19,025 nt of DNA from Galbitalea sp036271795. Its GTDB lineage: Bacteria > Actinomycetota > Actinomycetes > Actinomycetales > Microbacteriaceae. The position numbers and the translations under genes are program-made. Positions 1 through 8,139 of the stretch are shown piece by piece (position 1 is the stretch's first letter; every line of letters starts with the position of its first letter). Location of the stretch: assembly GCA_036271795.1 (NCBI GenBank), contig DATAZY010000065.1, positions 1 through 19,025 on the forward strand. The letters run 5' to 3'. The notes below the pieces were generated by a model, which made no database searches, was not told the DNA's origin, and was given only the letters and a program-made list of their open reading frames with translations.

Positions 1-1091
<1,091 letters not shown>

Positions 1092-1120
1092 TGTGGGTCC
1101 TCCTCAGGACTCGGTTGCAG

Positions 1121-1141
1121 GCATCCGGTGGTTCCGGATGC
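1121..1141 (-). promoter_or_regulatory. Perfect stem-loop in the fusA-tuf spacer
   Basis: Eight-bp perfect arms GCATCCGG/CCGGATGC enclose a 5-nt loop. No U-tract follows on the transcribed strand, so it is not a standard terminator. It may be a processing or stability element, or a partial terminator lowering read-through into tuf. It lies about 30 nt upstream of the tuf start and does not cover the SD. Confidence 0.5.
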
Positions 1142-1175
1142 TCACGAATTGGTGTGTTGATATGTTAGCGCGCTG

Positions 1176-3293
1176 CTATTCGCCCTTGTTTTTCTGAACA
1201 ATCTCGTCGGCGACAGCCTTCGGGACCTCAGCGTATGACTCGAAGGTCATCGAATACACCGCGCGACCGGAGGTCTTCGACCTCAGGTCACCGACGTAAC
1301 CGAACATCTCCGAAAGAGGCACGTGGGCACGAACGACCTTGACGCCGGTCGCATCCTCCATGCTCTGGATCTGACCGCGACGCGAGTTCAGGTCACCGAT
1401 GACGTCTCCCATGTATTCCTCAGGGGTACGTACCTCGACGGCCATCAGCGGCTCGAGCAGAACGGGTTGTGCCTTGCGCGCGGCTTCCTTGAAAGCCATC
1501 GAGCCGGCAATCTTGAACGCCATCTCCGAGGAGTCGACGTCGTGAGCTGCACCATCGAGCAGGATCGCCTTCACGCCGACCATCGGGTATCCGGCGAGCA
1601 CGCCAACGTGCAGCGCGTCCTGGATTCCGTGATCGACCGAGGGGATGTACTCGCGCGGGATTCGACCGCCGGTGACCTTGTTCTCGAATTCGTAGGTCTT
1701 CTCTGCCGTCACTTCGAGCGGCTCGAGCGAGATCTGCACCTTCGCGAACTGGCCGGATCCACCGGTCTGCTTCTTGTGGGTGTAGTCGTGCTTCTCGACG
1801 ATGCGCTTGATCGTCTCGCGGTACGCGACCTGTGGCTTACCAACGTTGGCCTCGACGCCGAATTCGCGCTTCATCCGGTCAACGAGGATGTCGAGGTGAA
1901 GCTCGCCCATCCCCTTGATGATGGTCTGGCCGGTGTCGATGTTCTGTTCGGTCCGGAAAGTCGGGTCCTCTTCAGCGAGCTTCTGGATCGCGAGACCCAG
2001 CTTCTCCTGGTCGGCCTTCGTCTTCGGCTCGATCGCGACCTCGATGACGGGCTCCGGGAACGTCATCGATTCGAGCACGACCTGCTGGGCCGGGTCGGAG
2101 AGGGTGTCACCGGTTGTGGTGTCCTTCAATCCGATGACCGCGTAAATGTGGCCGGCGGTCATCGATTCGACCGGGTTCTCCTTGTTGGCGTGCATCTGGA
2201 AGATCTTGCCGATGCGCTCCTTCTTGCCCTTCGTCGAATTGACGAGCTGCACACCGGAGTCCGCATGACCGGAGTACACGCGGATGTAGGTGAGACGGCC
2301 AAAGAACGGGTGCGTCATGATCTTGAACGCGAGAGCCGCAAACGGCTCGGCAGAGTCGGGATGACGCTCGATGACCTTCTCCTCGTCGCGCACGTCGTGT
2401 CCCTCGATAGCGGGAACGTCGAGCGGGCTCGGCAGGTAGTCGACGACGGCGTCCAGCATCGGCTGGACACCGCGGTTCTTGAACGCGGAGCCACACAGGA
2501 CCGGGTACAGCTGGCTCGCGACCGTCAACTTGCGAATCGCGGCCTTGATCTCGGCTACGGAGAAGTCGATATCTCCATCCAGGTACCGTTCCAGGAGGGC
2601 GTCGTCCGCCTCGGCGACGGTCTCGATGAGGATGTGCCGGTACTCGTTCGCCTTCTCGACGAGATCCGCGGGGATCTCCTCGATGGCATACTTCGCACCC
2701 AGCTCGACGTCACCCTTCGAGTCGCCACGCCAGGTCAGTGCGCGCATCTCGACCAGGTCTACGACACCCTCGAAGGTGGACTCGAACCCGATCGGGAGCT
2801 GGATGACCAGCGGCTTGGCGCCGAGGCGCTTAACAATGGTGTCGACCGTGTAGTAGAAGTCGGCACCGAGCTTGTCCATCTTGTTGACGAAGCAGATGCG
2901 CGGAACGTCGTACTTGTCGGCCTGGCGCCAGACAGTCTCGGACTGCGGCTCGACGCCTTCCTTGCCATCGAAGACGGCGACGGCCCCGTCGAGAACGCGA
3001 AGGTTGCGCTCGACCTCGACCGTGAAGTCCACGTGCCCGGGTGTGTCGATGATGTTCAGCTGGTAGTTGTTCCAGAAACACGTCGTTGCGGCGGACGTGA
3101 TTGTGATGCCACGCTCCTGCTCCTGCGCCATCCAGTCCATGACGGCAGCACCATCGTGGACCTCGCCGATCTTGTGCGTGATTCCCGTGTAATACAGGAT
3201 GCGCTCGGTCGTCGTCGTCTTGCCTGCATCGATGTGCGCCATGATGCCGAAGTTGCGGACCTTGTTCAGGTCGGTGAGCACGTCTTGTGCCAC
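1176..3293 (-). CDS. fusA: Elongation factor G
   Basis: EF-G is the translocase GTPase, which also helps split ribosomes during recycling. The protein is 705 residues, the normal length. The P-loop AHIDAGKTT is at 19-27, the switch I segment RGITIT at 61-66, DTPGH at 83-87 and NKMD at 137-140. Later domains read through to a C-terminus with the family pattern (for example RGQIQSMEDATG). The start is GTG at 3293 with an AAGGAA SD about 9 nt upstream, and the protein begins MAQDVLTDLNKVRNFGIMAH. It lies between rpsG (120-bp spacer holding a large hairpin) and tuf. Nothing suggests a second, resistance-type EF-G paralogue; context and sequence fit the housekeeping copy. Confidence 0.99.
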   Translation of the reverse strand: MAQDVLTDLNKVRNFGIMAHIDAGKTTTTERILYYTGITHKIGEVHDGAAVMDWMAQEQERGITITSAATTCFWNNYQLNIIDTPGHVDFTVEVERNLRVLDGAVAVFDGKEGVEPQSETVWRQADKYDVPRICFVNKMDKLGADFYYTVDTIVKRLGAKPLVIQLPIGFESTFEGVVDLVEMRALTWRGDSKGDVELGAKYAIEEIPADLVEKANEYRHILIETVAEADDALLERYLDGDIDFSVAEIKAAIRKLTVASQLYPVLCGSAFKNRGVQPMLDAVVDYLPSPLDVPAIEGHDVRDEEKVIERHPDSAEPFAALAFKIMTHPFFGRLTYIRVYSGHADSGVQLVNSTKGKKERIGKIFQMHANKENPVESMTAGHIYAVIGLKDTTTGDTLSDPAQQVVLESMTFPEPVIEVAIEPKTKADQEKLGLAIQKLAEEDPTFRTEQNIDTGQTIIKGMGELHLDILVDRMKREFGVEANVGKPQVAYRETIKRIVEKHDYTHKKQTGGSGQFAKVQISLEPLEVTAEKTYEFENKVTGGRIPREYIPSVDHGIQDALHVGVLAGYPMVGVKAILLDGAAHDVDSSEMAFKIAGSMAFKEAARKAQPVLLEPLMAVEVRTPEEYMGDVIGDLNSRRGQIQSMEDATGVKVVRAHVPLSEMFGYVGDLRSKTSGRAVYSMTFESYAEVPKAVADEIVQKNKGE

Positions 3294-3321
3294 GGGGTTT
3301 TTTCCTTACTTCTCGTGTTAA

Positions 3322-3391
3322 CTCGGGTCGAGCTTGTCGAGGCCGGAGGACGGAGTTATCCGACCCGGGATTTCGACAAGCTCAATCCGAG
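3322..3391. repeat. 70-bp imperfect palindrome (REP-like) in the rpsG-fusA spacer
   Basis: The arms at 3322-3340 and 3373-3391 are 19 nt each and pair with one A-C mismatch and one G-U wobble. The inner 11 bp (GAGCTTGTCGA/TCGACAAGCTC) are perfect. The 32-nt loop contains CGACCCG, which can pair alternatively with CGGGTCG in the left arm. From memory, TCGACAAGCTC-type palindromes are abundant in intergenic DNA of Microbacteriaceae and relatives, so this is probably a dispersed short repeat. No second copy is visible in this window. Confidence 0.6.
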
Positions 3392-3413
3392 AAGTCCTAG
3401 CTGCGACCGAAGG

Positions 3414-3884
3414 TCACCAGCGGTAGTGAGCAAATGCCTTGTTCGACTCGGCCATCTTGTGGGTGTCTTCGCGACGCTTCACGGCGGCGCCAAGTCCATT
3501 CGACGCATCCAGGATCTCGTTGGTCAGGCGCTCGGTCATCGTCTTTTCACGACGAGCCTTCGCGTAGCTGGTCAGCCAGCGCAGCGCGAGCGTGTTCGCG
3601 CGGTGCGGCTTGACCTCGACCGGAACCTGGTAGGTCGAGCCACCGACGCGGCGGGACTTGACTTCGAGGGTGGGGCGCACGTTGTCGAGCGCTTTCTTGA
3701 GCGTTGCGACGGCATCCTGGCCGTTCTTGGCAGAAACGCCCTCGAGTGCACCGTAGACGATGCGCTCGGCGAGGCCCTTCTTGCCGTCGAGCAGAATCTT
3801 GTTGACGAGCTGGCTGACGATGGGTGCTCCGTAGACCGGGTCCGCGACAACGGGACGCTTCGGTGCTGGTCCTTTACGTGGCAT
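3414..3884 (-). CDS. rpsG: 30S ribosomal protein S7
   Basis: S7 binds the 3' major domain of 16S rRNA and nucleates assembly of the 30S head. The protein is 156 residues, the normal length, starting MPRKGPAPKRPVVADPVYG and ending AFAHYRW as in actinobacterial S7. The rRNA-binding segment KSRRVGGSTYQVPVEV is intact. The ATG at 3884 overlaps the rpsL stop by one base (TAATG), so translation is probably coupled to rpsL. In Escherichia coli S7 represses its own operon from a site in the rpsL-rpsG spacer; here there is no spacer, so any feedback must work differently. Confidence 0.99.
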   Translation of the reverse strand: MPRKGPAPKRPVVADPVYGAPIVSQLVNKILLDGKKGLAERIVYGALEGVSAKNGQDAVATLKKALDNVRPTLEVKSRRVGGSTYQVPVEVKPHRANTLALRWLTSYAKARREKTMTERLTNEILDASNGLGAAVKRREDTHKMAESNKAFAHYRW

Positions 3885-4258
3885 TACTTCTTGTCCATCT
3901 TCGCTCCGTAGCGGCTCCGGGCCTGCTTACGATTCTTAACTGCCTGGGTGTCGAGCGCGCCGCGCACGATCTTGTAGCGAACGCCGGGGAGGTCCTTCAC
4001 ACGGCCACCGCGAACGAGCACCATGGAGTGCTCCTGCAGGTTGTGTCCTTCGCCGGGAATGTAGGCGGTGACCTCTGTGCCGTTGGAAAGCTTGACGCGT
4101 GCGACCTTGCGAAGCGCGGAGTTCGGCTTCTTCGGGGTCGTCGTGTAGACGCGGGTGCACACACCGCGCTGCTGTGGATTGGACTTCAGGGCAGGCGCCT
4201 TGGTCTTCACGACCTTGGGGCTGCGGCCCTTACGGACCAACTGCTGAATGGTTGGCAC
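3884..4258 (-). CDS. rpsL: 30S ribosomal protein S12
   Basis: S12 sits at the decoding centre and controls accuracy. It is 124 residues from a GTG at 4258 (MPTIQQLVRKGRS). This start has AGGAG seven nt upstream and matches the family N-terminus; the longer open frame to 4327 has no family similarity before it. The streptomycin-site lysines are wild type: K43/K44 in TTTPKKPNSA and K88 in GGRVKDLPGVRY. The sequence therefore predicts no S12-based streptomycin resistance. It is the first gene of the str operon, preceded by a long leader. Confidence 0.99.
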   Translation of the reverse strand: MPTIQQLVRKGRSPKVVKTKAPALKSNPQQRGVCTRVYTTTPKKPNSALRKVARVKLSNGTEVTAYIPGEGHNLQEHSMVLVRGGRVKDLPGVRYKIVRGALDTQAVKNRKQARSRYGAKMDKK

Positions 4259-4448
4259 TACATGACTCCTTGTATTTACTGCACGGTGACAGTTCTTGCT
4301 TTCGCAATTAGCATTCGTGGCCCACACATTTGGCGCGGGAGCACGAGTTCATCTGGACCAATCGCAACGCATGACGACAGCTACGGATTCTCATCCGCAT
4401 TCGTTATGTGACTGATTGGTATGCCGTGGGTTGACCCGGTACTGCGCG
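4259..4448 (-). promoter_or_regulatory. Structured 5' leader of the str operon
   Basis: No gene fits this stretch. On the transcribed strand, ACCAATC and GATTGGT (4414-4420 and 4357-4363) can pair and enclose a hairpin CGGAT-GAGA-ATCCG (4384-4397). A second small hairpin, TTGC-GAAA-GCAA, is at 4296-4307. Both small hairpins have GNRA tetraloops, which favour real RNA structure. The rpsL SD lies at the 3' end and is not obviously sequestered. No known riboswitch was recognised. Confidence 0.35.
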
Positions 4449-4477
4449 GTTTTACAACACCGAAACACCGGGCACAA
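4449..4477 (-). promoter_or_regulatory. Candidate promoter P2 of the str operon
   Basis: Read leftward, -35 TTGTGC (4472-4477), a 17-bp spacer and -10 TAAAAC (4449-4454). The spacing is ideal but the hexamers are only moderate. It would give a leader of about 185 nt before rpsL. It is an alternative or addition to the promoter at 4510-4538. Confidence 0.35.
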
Positions 4478-4482
4478 CAAGC

Positions 4483-4500
4483 GTGCGCGCCAGCGCGCAC
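4483..4500. promoter_or_regulatory. 18-bp GC-rich perfect palindrome downstream of P1
   Basis: GTGCGCGC-CA-GCGCGCAC is perfectly self-complementary over 8 bp per arm. It begins about 10 bp downstream of the P1 -10 box and ends just upstream of the P2 -35 box. It could be a repressor operator or form a hairpin at the 5' end of the P1 transcript. Confidence 0.4.
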
Positions 4501-4509
4501 ACCCGGCCC

Positions 4510-4538
4510 ACATTAGCCCGACCGAACGGCGCGGTCAA
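4510..4538 (-). promoter_or_regulatory. Candidate promoter P1 of the str operon
   Basis: Read leftward, -35 TTGACC (4533-4538), exactly 17 bp, then -10 TAATGT (4510-4515), which fits the actinobacterial TANNNT pattern for the principal sigma factor. It is the best promoter match in the 311-bp gap between the membrane-protein gene and rpsL. It would give a leader of about 245 nt. Confidence 0.5.
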
Positions 4539-4569
4539 ATGAAAAGCGCTGGTTTCGACCCTTGTTCGC

Positions 4570-5403
4570 TCAGGGCGCTGCGGGCACGTCGACCGGCTCT
4601 TCCGAGGCCGTGGTCTCCGCCGCGACCGTCGAAGCCGCGCTCCGCGCGTTTGCCTGCTCGTACTCGGCGCGCTTTGCCGCGATCTCCTGGTCGTAGAGCA
4701 CGCGGGCATCCACATTGCGAGCCTTCACCTTGCGTCCTCGCGCGGCGACGACGAAGCCCATCCAGAGCGAAACCTCGCGGGCAAGGAGGGCGGCAATGAT
4801 CAGCGTGCTGCTGAACAGCACCAGCGTGAAAGTCTGGCCCACCCGGTTGGACGGGATGGTGCTGATGTGCAGCAGCAGCTCGACGCCGGTACCGCCGAAG
4901 AAGGTGACGAGACCGACAAAAATGCTGCCAACGACATGCGCGGCCCAGCCCGCCCGATTGACGACGAGCACCAGAAGAATAAATCCGACCGCGAACATGA
5001 TGACCGGCGCATAGAAGTCGAGCGTGCTGATAAAGCTGACGTCAACGCTGGAGACGTTGCTCGCCAGTTCGGCAATGATCAGGGCGACCGCATAGAGAAC
5101 CGCAAAAATGACGGTCGACAACAGCGCAATCAGGATGCCGAATCCCCGGTTGCCTTTCTTGACGAAAGGCTTGGGCGCTTCGACGTAGACCACCTGCTGC
5201 GTGGGGGCGGCGGGAGCAACGGGAGTTTCAGCCGCGGCCGGCTCGGCCGCAATCGCGCCGTTTTCTGGCGCAGCAGCGCTGTCAACGGAATCAGGTGCCG
5301 CAGGGGCGGAATCGGTAGCGACGGCTGCGGGCGCGACCCCGCCATTGTCGGTCTCGGTCGGTGTGACCGCGGTGGACTGTGACTCGGGACGTTTTGCAGC
5401 CAT
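4570..5403 (-). CDS. Hypothetical four-helix membrane protein with Ala/Pro-rich N-terminus
   Basis: I do not recognise this family. From the ATG at 5403, which has a GAGGAG SD, it is 277 residues; an upstream in-frame start at 5433 lacks a comparable SD. Residues 1-80 are Ala/Pro/Thr-rich and probably disordered. Four hydrophobic segments follow at about 88-113, 130-148, 152-172 and 190-220. A basic stretch (ARGRKVKARN, 221-230) leads to a charged, probably helical tail and another Ala/Glu-rich end. The positive residues just before helix 1 and just after helix 4 suggest both termini are cytoplasmic. It lies between pilO and rpsL, 108 bp after pilO, and a hairpin-rich spacer suggests partial separation from the pilus operon. 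It could be a pilus accessory protein or simply a neighbour of the str operon. Confidence 0.85.
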   Translation of the reverse strand: MAAKRPESQSTAVTPTETDNGGVAPAAVATDSAPAAPDSVDSAAAPENGAIAAEPAAAETPVAPAAPTQQVVYVEAPKPFVKKGNRGFGILIALLSTVIFAVLYAVALIIAELASNVSSVDVSFISTLDFYAPVIMFAVGFILLVLVVNRAGWAAHVVGSIFVGLVTFFGGTGVELLLHISTIPSNRVGQTFTLVLFSSTLIIAALLAREVSLWMGFVVAARGRKVKARNVDARVLYDQEIAAKRAEYEQANARSAASTVAAETTASEEPVDVPAAP

Positions 5404-5444
5404 TGCTTGTCTCCTCACGACCCTCGCGGGCACCTGATCCTCGT

Positions 5445-5493
5445 GAGCCCACTCTACGGTGGAGCCACGCCTGGGAGGTAGTGGGCTCCACCG
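5445..5493 (-). terminator. Overlapping hairpins after pilO (attenuator or terminator candidate)
   Basis: Two inverted repeats share a strand. One is CGGTGGAGCC/GGCTCCACCG (10 bp, 5457-5466 with 5484-5493). The other is GAGCCCACT/AGTGGGCTC (9 bp, 5445-5453 with 5480-5488). They cannot form together. No U-tract follows, so a classical intrinsic terminator is not supported. The site separates pilO from the membrane-protein gene. Confidence 0.4.
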
Positions 5494-5511
5494 CAGAGGG
5501 GGGGTCGGAGG

Positions 5512-6294
5512 TTACGGCGTCGGCGTCTGAGTAGGCGTCGGCGTCGCAGTAGGTGTCGGCGTCAAGGTTGGCGTCGGCGTTGGAGTTGGTGTAGCAGTGG
5601 ATGTTCCAGCCGATATCTTCGACTTAGGCTCGTCCGATGTGCCCTGCAGCGTGAAGATGAAGCCGGTGAGGGTACCCGTTGCCGTTGCGATGCTCGTCCC
5701 TGCGCCCGCACTGATACCAAGTGCTGTGGCCAGGTAGAGGCGAGAACCCTTCTGGACCGCGCCGACGAAGCTGCGGACAGCGTCGAAGCTGCCCGTGACC
5801 GTAATCGCGACCGGCACCTCAACGAACTGTCCTGCCGACGAGGTGGAGGGTGCCACTGGGGTGGCTCCCGTCGTCGCAGTTGGAGTGGGAGTCGGCGTCG
5901 GCGTGCTGGTAGTCGCGGCCGGAGCCGCTGTGGGGACCGCGGTCGGCGCAACATAGACGGTCGAGGATGCAATTGTCACACTCGTGATCGTGACACCCTG
6001 CGCTGCACTGAGCTCGTCGAGTTCCTGCAGGAACGCCGACGCGTCAGGATTCTCAGGAATCGATCGACGAAGAGAGTCCAGGGATTTCTGCAACGGGCCG
6101 ATATTGGCGTATTGCTGCTTGAGCAAAGCGACCTTCTGCAAATTGGCTTGATTCGCCAGAGTGACACTTGCGTTCTGCTGGTCTGCCGCCGCGGCCTGTG
6201 CAACGACCGGTGAGATCCCCACGAACCAGCCACCCAGCGCGATCACGATCATCGCGGCGATGGCAGCAAACGCCCATAGCCTGTCGCTGTTCAT
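5512..6294 (-). CDS. pilO: PilO-like T4P alignment-complex protein with Thr-Pro tracts
   Basis: PilO is a bitopic membrane protein that pairs with PilN and links PilM and the ATPases to the growing pilus. This 260-residue protein has a short cytoplasmic start, one transmembrane helix (7-30), a coiled-coil-like segment (about 35-105) and an extracytoplasmic ferredoxin-like region (about 155-220, PVAITVTGSFDAVRSFVGAV), the PilO arrangement. Unusually, a Thr-Pro tract (about 117-150) interrupts the globular part, and the last ~27 residues are almost pure Thr-Pro repeat. The ATG at 6294 overlaps the pilN stop by 4 nt (ATGA) behind a G-rich SD. Assignment rests on order after PilM and PilN plus topology, as PilO sequences diverge strongly. 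Confidence 0.85.
   Translation of the reverse strand: MNSDRLWAFAAIAAMIVIALGGWFVGISPVVAQAAAADQQNASVTLANQANLQKVALLKQQYANIGPLQKSLDSLRRSIPENPDASAFLQELDELSAAQGVTITSVTIASSTVYVAPTAVPTAAPAATTSTPTPTPTPTATTGATPVAPSTSSAGQFVEVPVAITVTGSFDAVRSFVGAVQKGSRLYLATALGISAGAGTSIATATGTLTGFIFTLQGTSDEPKSKISAGTSTATPTPTPTPTLTPTPTATPTPTQTPTP
5515..5592 (-). repeat. Short-period DNA repeat encoding the (Thr-Pro)n tail of PilO
   Basis: The plus strand shows many imperfect GGCGTC hexamers, with variants such as GGAGTT, encoding repeated Thr-Pro dipeptides. A change of one 6-nt unit keeps the frame, so slippage would alter tail length rather than inactivate the gene. A shorter tract of the same kind encodes residues 131-141. 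Confidence 0.7.
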
Positions 6295-7067
6295 TTGTTG
6301 CCCCCCGTGGTTTTTGCGAAGCGATTCGAGAGAATGTCGCTGTTGACGTGCATGGTGATCGACACCGTGTAGATGTCACCACCGCTCGCAATCACACTGT
6401 TAGGCGTGACGTCGACGAATCCCTCTAAGCTGCCGAGCGAATCGAGCCAGCCCGAGATGCTTTCCTGCGGCATGTTGAGCGCACCGGTGACAGTTGCGAT
6501 GTGCGCGCCCTCAACCGGACCAGTCGGGGGAACGACTACCGGCGTGCCGCCAAAGGGATCGTCCAAAGCGACCGACAGTGACGTGATCGAGGAGCCGGCT
6601 GGCAATGTCGCTTCGAAGCTCGCGTAGAACGGTGCCCATAGGATCTCCTGCGCGGTAGCCAGCTTCTGTGACGACTGGATTGCAGAAGTGTCCGCCTTCA
6701 CCTTGAGCACATCGCCATACTTCGCCTGTTCCTGAAGGATCGAACTGGTTTGGCCTTGCGCAGCGAGAAGGTTCGCCTGTGAGTTGGCCAACGAGAGGCT
6801 GGCGGCACCGAATCCCGCAGCGACGAGCACCACTACGCCAATGACTCCAAAGCCAAGTCGGCGACGGATAACTTTCCCCCGGCGGTTGACGAGCACTTGT
6901 GGTGGCAGCAGATGAACGCGTGGTTCACCTCCAATAACGAGGCCCTCAATCGGTGCCAGGTTGCGCGGTACCAGCGCCGTGCCAACCTCCATTGAGGCGC
7001 TCATCCGCGGCCGTCGCGGCTGATTGCCGGGGCCGGACTTGCGTGGCGCTTTTGCTGTCGTAGTCAT
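6291..7067 (-). CDS. pilN: PilN-like T4P alignment-complex protein
   Basis: PilN is a bitopic protein whose short cytoplasmic tail docks into PilM and whose outer domain pairs with PilO. This protein has 258 residues. A basic N-terminal stretch of ~49 residues precedes RVHLLPPQV (50-58), which matches the conserved PilM-binding N-L-L-P type motif. A transmembrane helix follows at about 72-93, then a helical region and a PilN-type alpha/beta domain. The tail before the motif is longer than usual. The ATG at 7067 overlaps the pilM stop by 4 nt, with AGGGAG six nt upstream, so coupling to pilM is likely. Confidence is good because motif, topology and gene order agree. Confidence 0.88.
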   Translation of the reverse strand: MTTTAKAPRKSGPGNQPRRPRMSASMEVGTALVPRNLAPIEGLVIGGEPRVHLLPPQVLVNRRGKVIRRRLGFGVIGVVVLVAAGFGAASLSLANSQANLLAAQGQTSSILQEQAKYGDVLKVKADTSAIQSSQKLATAQEILWAPFYASFEATLPAGSSITSLSVALDDPFGGTPVVVPPTGPVEGAHIATVTGALNMPQESISGWLDSLGSLEGFVDVTPNSVIASGGDIYTVSITMHVNSDILSNRFAKTTGGNK

Positions 7068-8113
7068 GCTGCGCTCCCTAGTGCGAGGCCGAGCGCGACC
7101 GAGACGGAGTCGGAGTCACCGCGCTGGATGTCCGGACGAAACCGCCTGTCTGCCGCGACAGTGCTCAGCGGGTCCCCAAAGACGATGGGGATTCGGGTGT
7201 TCTCCTGAAGTGCCTGGGCGAACCCGATGAGTCTCGAGCCGCCGCCGGTGAGGATGATCTGACGAACCGGTTCGGTCGGCCGCGCGCTCGCAAAGTAGTT
7301 GAGCGTGTTCCTGATGCTGGTGAGTAGTTCGCCTGCAACCTTGTAGATGACCTCGACGATCGGTCGCTGCGCCAGTGCGACGCCAACGGTGCTCAGCCCG
7401 AGAGCGCGTTTCGTGGTCTCGGCCTGCTCAGTCGTCAATGACCCTTCCGCCCTTATCGCGTCGGTGAGGTCGCTGCCACCTGTCGCGATGATGCGAACGA
7501 ATTGCGGGACGCCGTCCTTTGCGATGATGACGGTCGAGGTGTTCGCGCCGACTTCGATGATCGCGACCATCCCGCTGACGTTGGATCCGCGCAGCAGCAC
7601 TCTGCTCAGTGCGAACGGAATCAGGTCGACGTCAATCGGATTGAGGCCAGCCTGCTCGGCGGCCTTAACGTTCGTCGCAACCGACTCCTTGATTGCCGCG
7701 ACAAGCAGGCCGTTGACCATTGGCCCCTGCTCGGTGTGACTCTCAGAAATCGGGTAAAAGTCGAGGAGCGCGTCCTCGACGGGAACCGGCAGCATCTCCT
7801 GAACCTGAAACGGCAGCGACTCGCGGATGCGTACCAGGCTCATCTTGGGAACGCTGAGATCGCGAGCGAGCACACGATGATTGCCGATGCCGAGCACGAC
7901 ATCCTTGCTCGTGAAGCCCGCCGTTGACCACAGTTGACGTAGCGCGGTGGCGACGGTGGAGACCTCGACCACCTCCCCACGAAGTACCGCTCCTTCGGGC
8001 AACAGGATCGATTTCGAGCGCATGATTGTCGGCTTCGCAGTCGCGGCATCCCGCACCTCAACGGCGCGGATCCCCCAATTGCTGATGTCGACTCCGACGA
8101 TATTGTGTGCCAT
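7064..8113 (-). CDS. pilM: T4P assembly ATPase-fold protein PilM
   Basis: PilM is an actin/FtsA-like cytoplasmic protein that binds ATP and the PilN tail. The protein has 349 residues, the normal size. The phosphate-1 region VGVDISNWGIRAVEV is at 6-20, phosphate-2 IIEVGANTSTVII at 185-197, and the adenosine motif ILTGGGSRLIGF at 287-298. The segment RIRESLPFQVQEMLPVPVED (95-114) is typical of PilM. In phosphate-2 the usual Asp is Glu (E187), and the first loop has Ser in place of Gly after D9-I10; ATP use may be affected. The ATG at 8113 follows the pilD stop by 26 bp with a G-rich SD. Confidence 0.95.
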   Translation of the reverse strand: MAHNIVGVDISNWGIRAVEVRDAATAKPTIMRSKSILLPEGAVLRGEVVEVSTVATALRQLWSTAGFTSKDVVLGIGNHRVLARDLSVPKMSLVRIRESLPFQVQEMLPVPVEDALLDFYPISESHTEQGPMVNGLLVAAIKESVATNVKAAEQAGLNPIDVDLIPFALSRVLLRGSNVSGMVAIIEVGANTSTVIIAKDGVPQFVRIIATGGSDLTDAIRAEGSLTTEQAETTKRALGLSTVGVALAQRPIVEVIYKVAGELLTSIRNTLNYFASARPTEPVRQIILTGGGSRLIGFAQALQENTRIPIVFGDPLSTVAADRRFRPDIQRGDSDSVSVALGLALGSAA

Positions 8114-8139
8114 AGCTATTTTCCCCCCAGGATTTGTTG

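Noticed and set aside
1323..3911. 862-codon open frame on the plus strand across fusA and rpsG
   Set aside because: It lies antisense to two certain genes and its translation (rich in Arg, Leu, Val and Asp, with no recognisable motif) is what a mirror frame of high-GC coding DNA gives. No plausible SD or family similarity.
4259..4327. Longer S12 reading frame
   Set aside because: Residues before the GTG at 4258 have no S12 similarity, while the GTG has a good SD and the conserved MPTIQQLVRKG start.
4416..4799. Small plus-strand open frame between the membrane-protein gene and rpsL
   Set aside because: Arg/Pro-rich translation, overlap with the minus-strand membrane-protein gene and no SD; a composition artefact.
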